Positions 1-10,200 of a DNA stretch of 57,655 bases are shown here, piece by piece. Both the position numbers and the translations under genes were made by a program. The notes below the pieces were generated by a model, which saw only the letters and a list, made by a program, of their open reading frames with translations, had not been told where the DNA came from and did not search any database. The stretch spans positions 1 to 57,655 of the IMG/VR virus record IMGVR_UViG_3300033144_001394; one strand, 5' to 3'. The DNA comes from a virus. Position 1 is the stretch's first letter; every line of letters starts with the position of its first letter.

Positions 1-3000
1 TCTGGTCAGATAACCATGAAGGGTGTACCACATCCTGTAATAGGTATAGACGAGTTTGGTAATCAGCAGTACATGATGCCTGGTGGTGAGTACAACTTCC
101 CAGGCAATCAGGTATTTGAATTACCCATACGTCAGGGTGGTGGACCGGCTCCTGTGTTTGTAAGTGACCCGAATGATTATAGATATAAAGCTTACTCAGA
201 TAGTATTCAGTTCAGACATAATTATCCTAGAGCTTTACATTCTGTTAATGCTAATCCAGAAAAATTTGGTAGCCACGCTGCTTATCTAGATGCTCTTTGG
301 AATAATCCTAAATACCCATTGCCAGATACTCTAGGTAGAGTAGCGAAGAAGAATCCTTACGCTCCAGAAAATTTGAAATTTACCATTCCTCCTGGAGTTT
401 GGTCAGATTACCCAGGAGGTACTAATATGTACGATACTGGTAGAAATATTCCAAAACCTAAACAGCCAGTATACTTAGAAGGATCTGACGAAGCAAATAT
501 TATTAAGAAGCAACAAGAACTTAAAGAGGTTGGTTTATATAAAGGTAAGATAGATGGTATCTGGGGAGATAAATCTCAAAAAGCTTGGGATGAACATCAA
601 AAGGATAAAGCTGTTGTTGAAGAACAAACTACAAAACCTATTATAGAAGAACCTATTATAGAAGAATCTGTTAAGAAAGAATCTGTTAAGAAAGAACCTA
701 AAGAACCTGTTGAAGTTATTAATCAAAAACCTGGAGCTTGGTATAAAAACGAGGAAGGTAAATGGGCACAAGCATCTATGCAATCAGGTGGAACCACAGG
801 AATTCCTAACTTTGTAAAAAGGATGCAAGATCCTAATGCTCCAATAGTACATAATAAAGATGGTTCAGTATCATCTCATTTAATGACTTATGGTGAGTCT
901 GATGGAAAATATTATGCGTACCCTACGTTAGTACAACAGGGAGACAGTTTAATGACACCTAATGATCCGTGGCAATACGCTATGGACAACAATAATTATT
1001 TACAATTTGATACAGAAGCTGAGGCTAAAAAGTTTGCCGCAGGTTCATGGAAGAAAAAATACGGAGGAAATATGGCCTATACAGATTTTAACCGCTTTAT
1101 GCGACAGGGAGGAGCACCTATTCAAAGAGGTTCTCAAATTGGATTAGAGGACTATCGTTGTGGTGGTAAACATATGCAAGAAGGCGGTGTTCCAGAAGGA
1201 TTTCATATGATGCCTGATGGAAGACTTATGCAAAATGAAGCTATGGTTGATCAATTTGCAACAGGAGTTCAAAACTATTTCACTAAGCAAGCTAAGCTTC
1301 GTGAGAAAGCGTTAGGTGGTAAAACTGCGACTATGAATCAAGATGTTGATGACATATTAGGAAATAGAAAGAATGCTTTCACTCAATATATTCAAGGTCA
1401 GGTTGGTCTTAATATTGCTTCTGAAACAGATCAAGAAGTACAAGACGCGCTTATTGAAGGTTTTGCTGGAGTTATGCAAATGGGAGGTAATACAAATGCT
1501 AATCAGTTTGCAGCATTTGCCGCTAATCAAACCGATTGGCGTAATGATCGTAATCAGGCTAGTGGTGAACTTTTAGGTGCATTAACTAGCTTAGGGTTAA
1601 ATGCTAATCCATATATCCGTACTAAGATTAAGAATCAGGATACGGGCTATAAGTTCAAGTACGATCGACCATGGGAGGCTGGTTTTGATTTTGCTAGACA
1701 TGGTGGTTCTATGAATAGCGGTTATTTACCTCAACATCAAACTGACGGTCAGCCAAATAAGTGGAAGCTATCAGAAGAAGACTTATTAATCAATTATCCG
1801 CCTGAGCAGTATCCTAGAGATAAGGATGGAAATATTTCTATGGATTCTAGAAAATCTTGGACGGATAAAGAAAATTCAGAGATATTTGGACTTCCCCCAT
1901 CTAATCCAGATGATTTTAGTGAGCATTATCTTAATGAAGATGGTACTCCTTGGACTTATGGTAAGGCGCTTCGAGATAAATATAACAGCGGTGAAGGTAT
2001 TACTGATGAAAGTGGAGTACATTATAAATCAGCTGATTTATATAAAAAATCACCTGCAAATAATATAGATAAAGATCGTTTTGCCGGCCGTAGTTTTAAA
2101 GTTGAACCTGAAGATGACAATCCATTACCTGATCCAAACGAATCAAGTGTTGTTAATCCTAAAGGTTTATATGATCCTGCAGCAACCAATACTAATACCA
2201 CTACTACTACTACTTCAGAAGGAGCTAACAACAACACTACTACTTCAGGTAACCGTGGTAACTATGAAAATACAAATACAGGAACAGGTGATGTGAATTA
2301 TAATATCCCAAATCAAGGTTTAGCAATGTTACCTGGAAACTCAGGTTTCGGTAATCTTTTGTATAACCCTTATAATACTTATCTAGATACATTAGATGAG
2401 AGAGGTCGTTTATTCGGTAAAGGATTGCGACGTAGGAAGAGTACCTTTTCACATGGTCCTTGGGGTGGTATAAATCCTAATACCGGATTACCTATTAATC
2501 CGAATGAGACAGTTGATCAGAATGGACAACCTATTCAAGATCCAACTGCATATGTACCTCCTACTGAAGAAGAGATTAGTCAAGGTCGTGATGCTTATAT
2601 TGAACAACAGATGGAAGGGATGTCACCACAGCTTTATTCACGTAAGGTACATGGTGATATTAGTCCTGAACAAGAAACTGAATATACTCGTTTACATAAT
2701 GAGCTTACTCAGGAGTATGATTCTGATATTGCACGTAAAGAACAAGATAGACTTGATGAGATTGAGCGTAAAGAAAATAGTCGATTTAGCAGAGCACAAA
2801 GTCCTATTACTCCATTTGAGAAACCAGGCTTTGGAACCCGTATTGAAAACTTCATGCAGGAACGTCAGGCGGAACGTGAGAGACAAGGTAAAGGTCGAGG
2901 TCCAAGACAAGAAAGAAGAGTTGGGAGACAAAACGATAGACGCACTACTAATATTCAGCAAGCGAATGATAAGAATAGACGTCGTAGCGATAAAAAAGGA

Positions 3001-3126
3001 GTTACTCACCTCAGACGATGGAACAGATGGATGAATGGCGGAAACAACAATCACAATTACCTATGCAAGAAGGCGGTAAGGTTACAGATATTCCTGCTGA
3101 TTTTCAAGGAGGTTACAGGGACTTAG
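1..3126 (+). CDS. large Gly-Gly-motif virion/cargo-type protein, 5' partial, 3' frameshifted
   Basis: The frame is open to the left window edge; the first ATG is at 16, but five sense codons precede it, so the gene probably starts upstream. About 1040 residues are visible. Residues 160-200 (from the ATG) resemble a peptidoglycan-binding_1 repeat (QQELKEVGLYKGKIDGIWG). A tandem Glu/Lys linker follows, then a segment with a DGSVSSHLMTYGE motif that I associate with large phage virion proteins. Short x-x-GG motifs recur (RQGGGP, MQSGG, MRQGGAP, MQEGGVP, MQMGG, RHGGS). A Thr/Asn-rich stretch lies near nt 2190-2260. The last ~36 codons (after about 3000) read like out-of-frame sequence, while the coding signal continues in the frame of the next gene. 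Position just upstream of the giant ejected proteins suggests a cargo or tail-associated role; function is inferred, not shown. Confidence 0.7.
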   Translation, partial: SGQITMKGVPHPVIGIDEFGNQQYMMPGGEYNFPGNQVFELPIRQGGGPAPVFVSDPNDYRYKAYSDSIQFRHNYPRALHSVNANPEKFGSHAAYLDALWNNPKYPLPDTLGRVAKKNPYAPENLKFTIPPGVWSDYPGGTNMYDTGRNIPKPKQPVYLEGSDEANIIKKQQELKEVGLYKGKIDGIWGDKSQKAWDEHQKDKAVVEEQTTKPIIEEPIIEESVKKESVKKEPKEPVEVINQKPGAWYKNEEGKWAQASMQSGGTTGIPNFVKRMQDPNAPIVHNKDGSVSSHLMTYGESDGKYYAYPTLVQQGDSLMTPNDPWQYAMDNNNYLQFDTEAEAKKFAAGSWKKKYGGNMAYTDFNRFMRQGGAPIQRGSQIGLEDYRCGGKHMQEGGVPEGFHMMPDGRLMQNEAMVDQFATGVQNYFTKQAKLREKALGGKTATMNQDVDDILGNRKNAFTQYIQGQVGLNIASETDQEVQDALIEGFAGVMQMGGNTNANQFAAFAANQTDWRNDRNQASGELLGALTSLGLNANPYIRTKIKNQDTGYKFKYDRPWEAGFDFARHGGSMNSGYLPQHQTDGQPNKWKLSEEDLLINYPPEQYPRDKDGNISMDSRKSWTDKENSEIFGLPPSNPDDFSEHYLNEDGTPWTYGKALRDKYNSGEGITDESGVHYKSADLYKKSPANNIDKDRFAGRSFKVEPEDDNPLPDPNESSVVNPKGLYDPAATNTNTTTTTTSEGANNNTTTSGNRGNYENTNTGTGDVNYNIPNQGLAMLPGNSGFGNLLYNPYNTYLDTLDERGRLFGKGLRRRKSTFSHGPWGGINPNTGLPINPNETVDQNGQPIQDPTAYVPPTEEEISQGRDAYIEQQMEGMSPQLYSRKVHGDISPEQETEYTRLHNELTQEYDSDIARKEQDRLDEIERKENSRFSRAQSPITPFEKPGFGTRIENFMQERQAERERQGKGRGPRQERRVGRQNDRRTTNIQQANDKNRRRSDKKGVTHLRRWNRWMNGGNNNHNYLCKKAVRLQIFLLIFKEVTGT
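637..714 (+). repeat. tandem 15-bp repeats encoding an acidic/basic linker
   Basis: Two copies of cctattatagaagaa (637-651, 652-666) are followed by two copies of tctgttaagaaagaa (667-681, 682-696) and degenerate Pro/Lys/Glu codons. They encode PIIEE twice and SVKKE twice. This is a charged flexible linker after the peptidoglycan-binding-like segment, probably grown by slipped-strand duplication. Confidence 0.85.
2992..3017 (+). other. apparent -1 reading-frame break in the cargo gene
   Basis: The upstream frame reads GAT AAA AAA GGA here. Convincing coding then continues in the -1 frame (KRSYSPQT leading into MEQMDEW). That frame is closed by a TAA at 2991, so the crossover must lie after 2993. 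One missing A in the A6 run (2992-2997) would restore a continuous frame. Alternatives are programmed or transcriptional slippage on A6, or a separate downstream gene starting at 3018. The phase does not match the canonical A_AAA_AAG heptamer. Confidence 0.6.
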
Positions 3127-3986
3127 ATGCTAATCAGAGAAAGCTGATGGATTACTATTTGAAGCTTAATAACTCTGCATACAGAGCATTTGAAGGATCA
3201 TCTGCAGCAAGACTTAGGGGTTCTGATGCTGCTGAAGATGCCGCTGGTAATTCATGGATGATGAGTCGACTTCAAGATGAAGCTCATCAAAAAGCAAAGG
3301 CAGACTTTCCAAATATGTTAAGACTGTATTATGATAATACTCAGTCAGATGATGATCCTAATACATTCTTACAGGATGAATGGGTACCTAAATTCCGCAG
3401 AAGCGGTGGAGCATTATATCCACTTGGTGGAGCGATTCCTTATGGTAGTATGCCCTATGCTGATATGGAATATGCTAAGCTGATGTATGCTCTTGGTGGA
3501 AACATCCCTCAGTATATTGGTGGAGGTAGCAACAATTTAGTTGAAACTAATGCCTATGGCAATCCATATTTAGATCCCAATAGTAAAACCGATGTAGATG
3601 AAAAACTAAAGTTTCAGTATAATCCTGAAGAAGTAGTCGGAGCTGGAATAGCTGCTACCAACTGGGGCGCTAACCTTTTAAATTACGATCCAGGATTAAG
3701 TGGGCAACTTTCAGATATGCAAACAGCGGATGCGCTTAATCCAGTGATATCGCGTGAAAATGCTAGAGAAGGTACTTATGACCCATTTGGTAACTTTATT
3801 GATGATGAGAAAGTTGTTGCTCAAAATAAAGGTTATAACATGTTTGGAGATAGAGGTTCTAATCTAAATCAAGGAAGATATGGTGGTACTCCTAATATGC
3901 AGTATAAGCAAGGTGGTGAATATGATTTATCTAAACCTGAGATTGATGCAATAATTAAAGCAGGAGGTGAAGTAGAATACTTATAG
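3018..3986 (+). CDS. Gly-Gly-motif virion/cargo-type protein (likely C-terminal part of the upstream protein)
   Basis: This frame codes for 322 residues from ATG 3018 and overlaps the upstream gene by 109 nt, unusually long for adjacent phage genes. It continues the same kind of sequence: LPMQEGGKV, RRSGGALYPLGGAIPYG, ALGGNIPQYIGGG, YKQGGEYDL and a C-terminal IKAGGEVEYL. I see no catalytic motif. The coding signal extends upstream of the ATG to about 2994, which favours one ~1320-residue protein broken by a frameshift over two genes. The next gene starts 9 nt after the stop, so the block is co-transcribed. Confidence 0.7.
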   Translation: MEQMDEWRKQQSQLPMQEGGKVTDIPADFQGGYRDLDANQRKLMDYYLKLNNSAYRAFEGSSAARLRGSDAAEDAAGNSWMMSRLQDEAHQKAKADFPNMLRLYYDNTQSDDDPNTFLQDEWVPKFRRSGGALYPLGGAIPYGSMPYADMEYAKLMYALGGNIPQYIGGGSNNLVETNAYGNPYLDPNSKTDVDEKLKFQYNPEEVVGAGIAATNWGANLLNYDPGLSGQLSDMQTADALNPVISRENAREGTYDPFGNFIDDEKVVAQNKGYNMFGDRGSNLNQGRYGGTPNMQYKQGGEYDLSKPEIDAIIKAGGEVEYL

Positions 3987-3995
3987 AATAATATT

Positions 3996-6572
3996 ATGGC
4001 AAGAGTAAGAATAGTAAGAAAGGGAAATACGATGCAAGTCGGAGGATCTGCTCATACAGGCATGCCCGGTATGGGTGATAAGTCTTTATCATATCCTATT
4101 TCAGACCCACTTGGTGGAATGCAAGAGGCGACCAGTGTTAATAAAACTCTCAAGCCAATAGCTCGACAAGGAGCTACATTAGAAGCTGAGAAAGGGGAGA
4201 GTGTTGTTACAGATCTTGCTAAGATTGGTATACCTCAGCACTTTAATATTGGGGGCAAACGTCATTATGATGGCGGTACGCCTCTTAATTTACCTAATGA
4301 TTCATTTATCTTCTCCAGAGATAAGACCATGAAGATTAAGGACGATATGATCTTAGAACAGTTTGGAAAGAAAACACGTAAAGGTAAGCGTTCTTTTACT
4401 CCGGCTGAGATAGCGAAACAGTATCAGAATAATAAGTATTTAAAAATACTTATGGATCCTGACTCAAGTAGAATGCAGAGAGATACGGCTGAGATGATGA
4501 TTGAGAATAACAATCTTAAGTTAGGTGCATTAGCTATGGTACAAGAATCACGAAAAGGTTTTCCAGATGGAATACCCGGTGTTGCTATGCCTTATATGGA
4601 ACGTCTAGGATTAACTCCTGAGCAGTTGGTTCCTCAACAAGAACCACAAGAGGGACAGCAAGGACCACCACAACAAGAACAACCTCCTATGGAAATGCCT
4701 CAGATGGCACAAGGTATGAAAGCTGGTGGTTCTACAGGTAAGACGCGTGTTCGTATTAAGAAGACCGGTGGTTCTATACCTTCATATCAAAAAGGTGGTG
4801 GATTTAGACATCCCATTGGACCAATGCCAGGAATAACTTGGGAACAATGGGATAACATGTCTCCACAAGAAAAAGAAAGAGCAAGTCCTACTGACAACCC
4901 TGTAGAAGTGAACGGAGAAATAGTTCCCTCTACTTCGAATAAAAGCACCAAGCATCAAAACATTCCAGATGATGCTGTTAAGTGGGACATGACTACTGAA
5001 GGATATGACGAAAGTCAGGTTCAGCCAGGTGACTATATCCTTAAGGAGGATGGTAAATGGTATAGGACTACAGGTTATACACAAAAGAACTATGGTTATG
5101 AGGATAGCAGACTAGGTGAACTGCAACCAGCTTACGGTCACCTACAGAATACTATTACTGGTAACGAAGATCTGCAGAATGCAATTTATATCAATTACCA
5201 AAAGCATATCCAGGACAGTAATCTTTCTAAAGAGAAGAAAGACCGCCTCCTTAAGATGCCGAAGGATCAAGTAATCAATACTTTCCTACAGGGTCAGAAA
5301 CAAGTATATGCTATCAGCAACTCTGGTGCACTCTATCAACACAATGAAGATGGAAGCATCAAGGAAGATGTAGATGGCAATCCAATCATGAAATCTGAGA
5401 AAGATCTTAAGGTTTGGGAGAAGCGCGATAGTCCTGAGTATTATAAGCGAATGAAAGAGCTTGGTTTTAGTGAAGATGAGTTATTCTCAGGTGAGATGAC
5501 AGCTGTATTCCAAGCAGCGTATCGCGGACTAGAGGATGCTAGTCTTGATGAGCAATTCACTGAGACACTTGGTAACTTTAATATTACTCCAGTGGGTCTT
5601 AAAGATTCACATGGAATGCATACATATGACGGTAAGGCTATATCTCCAGTAGATGAGATCTTCGGAAATACTACGGCAGGTCAAGCAGTTCTTCCAATAG
5701 ATCTTGATAAAGATCTTACAACAGAAGAAGTTGAGTGGACTCCAGATGGAGTAGTAGATACTCCTGAAGGATTAAAGGTTCCACCACAGGGTGCTCCAAA
5801 TGCAGACTTTTGGTTACAGGACGTAGTCAAGAACTGGGGAGCTTTTAGTGATAGGGCTCGTATTAGTAAGGAAGCACCTTGGCAAGGACAAGCTGCAGTT
5901 AAACTAGCGGATCCTACATTTTTTGATCCAACAAGAGAACTTGCAGCCAATGCTGAGCTAGCTAATATTGCTACTCAAGGAGCTGCCATGTTTGCAGGAC
6001 CTCAAGCATATAATGCTAGATCTTCTCAGATTCAAGGACAGGCTGCTCAGAATGCTGCTAATATTCTTTCTCAATATAATCAGAAGAATGTCGGTACAGC
6101 AAATCAATTTGAGATGGCTAATACTCAGATAATGAATCAAGCTGCACAACAACGTAGTCAATTAGCTACACAGCTTTGGGATAAGAATGCTATTCTTAAC
6201 CAGCAGTATAAGAATTCTAAGAACAAGGCTATCGAGAACCAACGCCAGTCTTATATTGACGCTCTTACTAATAGAGCGCAGACTCAGGCGCTTAACTCTT
6301 TATATCCACAGTATAATGTAGATCCTATGTCAGGAGGCTTCTTAGACTATGATGCAGAAGCAGGTCGTAGAAGAAAACTAGAAGCTACCCAAAGTCAGAA
6401 TAAGACCATAACAGATAGCTTTGCTCGAATTAAAAGAGAGAATGCTGGTATTGATGATGCTACGGCTTATAAGTTAGCTTCTAAAGAAGCAGGTATGCCA
6501 GATGATACACCCTATGGTGCAGAAGCAGCATACTATGGAAACTACTTGGGCAACATGGCAGGGCATGAATAA
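3996..6572 (+). CDS. 858-residue Gly-Gly-motif virion/cargo-type protein
   Basis: The product starts with a basic segment (MARVRIVRKGN) and then NTMQVGGSAHTGMPG. Further GG motifs are FNIGGKR, YDGGTP, MKAGGSTGK, KKTGGSIP and YQKGGG, nearly all in the first ~270 residues. A Gln/Pro-rich linker lies near residues 210-240. The C-terminal third (about 650-800) is Ala/Gln/Asn-rich and probably long helix or coiled coil. I recognise no enzyme fold. It shares its GG motifs with the two preceding reading frames, so the three probably share a feature of virion assembly or processing. The role as an internal or tail cargo protein is inferred from position in front of the giant proteins. Confidence 0.75.
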   Translation: MARVRIVRKGNTMQVGGSAHTGMPGMGDKSLSYPISDPLGGMQEATSVNKTLKPIARQGATLEAEKGESVVTDLAKIGIPQHFNIGGKRHYDGGTPLNLPNDSFIFSRDKTMKIKDDMILEQFGKKTRKGKRSFTPAEIAKQYQNNKYLKILMDPDSSRMQRDTAEMMIENNNLKLGALAMVQESRKGFPDGIPGVAMPYMERLGLTPEQLVPQQEPQEGQQGPPQQEQPPMEMPQMAQGMKAGGSTGKTRVRIKKTGGSIPSYQKGGGFRHPIGPMPGITWEQWDNMSPQEKERASPTDNPVEVNGEIVPSTSNKSTKHQNIPDDAVKWDMTTEGYDESQVQPGDYILKEDGKWYRTTGYTQKNYGYEDSRLGELQPAYGHLQNTITGNEDLQNAIYINYQKHIQDSNLSKEKKDRLLKMPKDQVINTFLQGQKQVYAISNSGALYQHNEDGSIKEDVDGNPIMKSEKDLKVWEKRDSPEYYKRMKELGFSEDELFSGEMTAVFQAAYRGLEDASLDEQFTETLGNFNITPVGLKDSHGMHTYDGKAISPVDEIFGNTTAGQAVLPIDLDKDLTTEEVEWTPDGVVDTPEGLKVPPQGAPNADFWLQDVVKNWGAFSDRARISKEAPWQGQAAVKLADPTFFDPTRELAANAELANIATQGAAMFAGPQAYNARSSQIQGQAAQNAANILSQYNQKNVGTANQFEMANTQIMNQAAQQRSQLATQLWDKNAILNQQYKNSKNKAIENQRQSYIDALTNRAQTQALNSLYPQYNVDPMSGGFLDYDAEAGRRRKLEATQSQNKTITDSFARIKRENAGIDDATAYKLASKEAGMPDDTPYGAEAAYYGNYLGNMAGHE

Positions 6573-6573
6573 T

Positions 6574-6622
6574 AAACCTAAGAGGTTTGTTAAACTTATA
6601 TTATTTTTGAATTAAACTTATA
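6574..6622 (+). repeat. small hairpin and 11-bp direct repeat upstream of the GIY-YIG gene
   Basis: Just after the previous stop a 6-bp stem (AAACCT, 6574-6579; AGGTTT, 6583-6588) has a 3-nt loop. Next come two copies of TTAAACTTATA (6590-6600 and 6612-6622), spaced 22 bp, which end 7 bp before the ATG at 6630. This is the only sizeable gap in the left gene block and probably carried the leader of the ancestral gene before the endonuclease gene arrived. Promoter or operator function is only a possibility. Confidence 0.4.
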
Positions 6623-6629
6623 AAGTAAC

Positions 6630-7271
6630 ATGGCAACTTATTTACCAGGTGAATCTGGAATATACCAAATAGTAAACTTAGTATCTCAAAAAAGATATAT
6701 AGGTCTTGCTTCAAATATGAAAACTCGTATGAACGGTCATCTATATGACCTTAGAAGAGGCATCCATGCAAATGCTTATTTACAGAAAGCTTGGAATAAG
6801 TATGGCTCTAAAGCTTTTACCTTTAAATGTTTAGAGAAATGCGCTGTGTCTTCTTTACATTTACGTGAGGATTATTGGGTTCGAGTATTGAAGGTTGATC
6901 AACGATACTATGGTTATAATATTAAACCAACTAATCCTGAAGGTTGTTCTCAACACTCTGAAGAAACTAAGTTTAAGATAAGTAGAGACCATAAGTTTAA
7001 AGGTATAAAACCTGGTATATTATGTCTTAAAAAGAGACAAGAATTAGGAGTTACCGAAAGACAAAGAATTGCTATGCGAGAATCGTTAAAGAAGGTTAAC
7101 TTTTCTAAAGTGCATAGAGAAAAACGAGGAAAGAAGGTTATTAATGTTAAGACTCAAGAAGTATATAGTTCTTTAGCAGAAGTTGCTGAATTACTAGATG
7201 TTCATAAAGGTAGTCTTTCACGTAAACTTTCAGGTAAACGTAATAATAATACACATTATAAATATTTATAG
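6630..7271 (+). CDS. GIY-YIG homing endonuclease
   Basis: This 213-residue protein has an N-terminal GIY-YIG nuclease domain: GIY at 10-12, YIG at 23-25, the catalytic Arg in KTRMNGH (R33) and a Glu near residue 69. The C-terminal ~40 residues (VINVKTQEVYSSLAEVAELL) match the NUMOD1/helix-turn-helix DNA-binding modules typical of free-standing phage homing endonucleases. It lies inside the virion gene block, immediately before the MATYLPG... gene, with only 2 nt between its TAG and the next ATG. Its first seven residues, MATYLPG, are not part of the GIY-YIG fold and are identical to the start of that neighbour, although five of the six codons after ATG differ synonymously. The gene therefore appears to have captured the neighbour's start region. 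Confidence 0.93.
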   Translation: MATYLPGESGIYQIVNLVSQKRYIGLASNMKTRMNGHLYDLRRGIHANAYLQKAWNKYGSKAFTFKCLEKCAVSSLHLREDYWVRVLKVDQRYYGYNIKPTNPEGCSQHSEETKFKISRDHKFKGIKPGILCLKKRQELGVTERQRIAMRESLKKVNFSKVHREKRGKKVINVKTQEVYSSLAEVAELLDVHKGSLSRKLSGKRNNNTHYKYL

Positions 7272-7273
7272 TT

Positions 7274-10200
7274 ATGGCCACATATTTGCCCGGCGTCACA
7301 GATTATATACCGCAGATTCAACCATTCAAACCAGATTATAATTTTTACTCTGGTGCGCTTCAAATGAAGCAAGGTCAATATGATGCTTCTCATAAGCAGT
7401 TGAGTAACCTTTACGGATCTTTACTTAATGCTCCTATGTTGCGTGATCAAAACATTGAATCTCGTGATCAGTTCTTTAAAGCAATTAATAATGATATACA
7501 GAAGATATCCGGACTTGACCTCTCACTGCGAGAGAACGTTAGTGCAGCTTCCGACCTTTTTACTCAGATCTACGACAACGAAAATATCGTCAAGGACATG
7601 GTCTATACCAAGAACTACCAATCTGAGCTTACCAGAGCCGAAAGTTTCAGGAACTGTGTAGACATTGAGAAGTGTGGTGGGGCTTACTGGGAAGATGGTG
7701 TTAAGGCTTTAAACTATAAAGCAGATGAGTTTCGTAAGGCTTCTGATCAAGATGCATTAGGTATGCAGAACAGTAAATTTGCTTCATATCAAAATGTTAT
7801 GGAGAAGGCGGTTAAGCTTGCTAAAGATGCTGGACTTAACATTGAGATTGATCAGGTAAACGGCAGATACATTTACACAACTAAGAACGGTCCCAATCTT
7901 ATAAGACCACTTTCTGATTTATTTACAGGAGTATTTGCTAATGATCCTTCTATTCAGGAGTATTATAATGCTCAGGCTTATGTTCAACGTAAGGAGTGGA
8001 TCTTTGGAAACGCTAATCAATATGGTGGTGAAGCAGGTGCTGAACAGGCATATGCTGATCAGATGATCCAAGGCATGCAAGCTATGTTTGGTCAAATGGA
8101 GGAGGATATTACTTTTCAGAAAGATATGAATACTGGTCAGAAAAGTAATCTTGAAGATAGAATTACTAAGGAAGGTACTATTCCAAATAGTCCCCTTGCT
8201 AGACAGTATCAAGCACTTAATGAATATGAGCAACAGATTGATGCTACTGGAAAAGTCATAGAGAACACCAATGGTTATATTAAAAATGTACAAGATCCTG
8301 CTTTAAGAAGAGCAATGGGTGCTAACCTAGATAAGGTTATGGCCTCTTTCTTATTACAAGGGGATATTACAGGAGCTGCTGAAACACTTGCTTATAAGGA
8401 TTATTCTGTTAAAATGGAAGCTGATCCATATGCATTAGAAAACGTTAAGCAATCTAATAGATTAGCACTTGCTGAAAGGAAATTCCAATATGATATTGCT
8501 CTTGAAAAGTATAAGCTAGACCCAGAAGCTTGGGAGAAAAAACAGATGGAGATTGGTGATATTGATCAGAATATTCCAAATACGGTAGATGATGTAACCG
8601 GAGCAAGCGAAATTAATTTAGATGACGACGGTGCAGCTGTTGTTTATGAGGATATGATAAAAGAAGGTCGTAATGACTTTAGTAAGTCCGAGAGAGTGTT
8701 GATTAAAGATTATCTTGAACGGGTTAAAGAACAGTCTCGAGGTGAAGAATTTAAGGGTATCGCCTCTGAAGATTTAGTTGCCTTTGGTGAGGCTATGATT
8801 AATGAGATTAATACTGAGGAGAAGTATTCCACTTTTGAAGAGGGCGTTACAAGTACTATAAAAGGACAACGGGCTGAAGGAGGCTTGCGTCTTAAAGAAC
8901 AATGGGATAGTTTATCTAAAGCGGATAAAGTTAAAGCTATGCATACTAAAGATTTTGAGCAATACCTTACTGCTGATTATGGTTCAGGACTTAGTGGTAC
9001 AGCTATTGATAATATATTCGATAGTCAGATTCGACCTATTATACCTAAGAATGAAGATGAAAAAGTACAGAGGGAGTATCTTGGGGCTTGGAATACAGAT
9101 ACAGGTACTCTAAACAACCTTAGCATAATTGATCATAAGGAACAGGTTCTTGATGAGTTGAATAACTGGTTTATGTCAGAGAATGAAGATGTTCTTGGTA
9201 AGATGAAAGGGGATACTGGTTTCTTAGAATATAAACCCTATTTAGATCATTATTTTGATGAGAACTTTAAACCACGTAGTGCTCGAGAATTTGCACATAG
9301 TTATTTAGATGCTAATCCCGAACAAGACCCGGCTGATCCAAAGGTCCTTGAAAGATTAATGGAGGTATATTATGGTGATAGTTACGGAGCAATAAAAGAT
9401 AGTCCTAGTATATATACATGGATGGATTCTAGGGCGCGTGAAGGTCAAGGTGGGTTATCAAATAAGCTATTGGAAACAACCTTAAGTCTTTTGCCTAACC
9501 CTATGGCTAGGAGAACAAGAACAATTTCTGGGCTTATTTCAGAATTACCAGCAGATGAACAGGATGCAGCATGGGAAAAAGCAGAGAAAGAATATGGTAT
9601 TTCTAATCCTAATATGAATAAGTTTATCACACCCACAGGAGCTGGTTTAGATGTGGCATGGAGAAACGGTTTCTCAAAACATGCTACACCGGAAGGTGGA
9701 GCAATGTATCTAGGGCTTATGGGTAACGACAGCTATGCTGCAAGAGGAATAAACTACGCTAGAGTAGATCCCATAGCTATTAAGAGTGGAGCCACTATGA
9801 ATGTTATGAGTTTCTTTAGTGACGTTCTAGGAGCAAGTACCGGTGATATGCGACTTACTTTAGAAGGTCCTCAAGCTGAAATGGAAGATGTTGAGCATAA
9901 GGCAGACCTAATGCCTATATTTAATCAACTCTATCAGGACATGTTTAATATGGCTAGTCCTAAAGAAGGAAATCGACCTGTGTTAAACGTAACCTATCAA
10001 GATATTGCTGGAGGTACTCGTGACTGGACTGCTCTTAATATAAAATTCAATGAGCCTTATATGAAGGAATATTTAGGTAGTGATGCCAACAAAGGTATAT
10101 TTAGAGAGAAGGAGCAACTAACGGTTTTGCTCAGGGTACATCTAAAACTTCTCTTGAAGAAGATTTATATTGGACAGGTCAACATGAAATTAAAGGTTAT

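Noticed and set aside
535-783. Antisense frames inside the cargo and giant genes as separate genes
   Set aside because: Their products are Leu/Ile/Phe-rich shadows of the opposite strand, with no start context and no operon fit.
2190-2260. ACT/ACA repeats as a microsatellite or regulatory repeat
   Set aside because: They are in frame and encode a Thr/Asn-rich linker; irregular codons indicate a low-complexity protein segment rather than a DNA-level element.
2988-3000. Canonical -1 programmed frameshift heptamer (A_AAA_AAG)
   Set aside because: The A6G run is in the wrong phase: the zero frame reads GAT AAA AAA GGA. Simple slippage on A6 or an indel remains possible.
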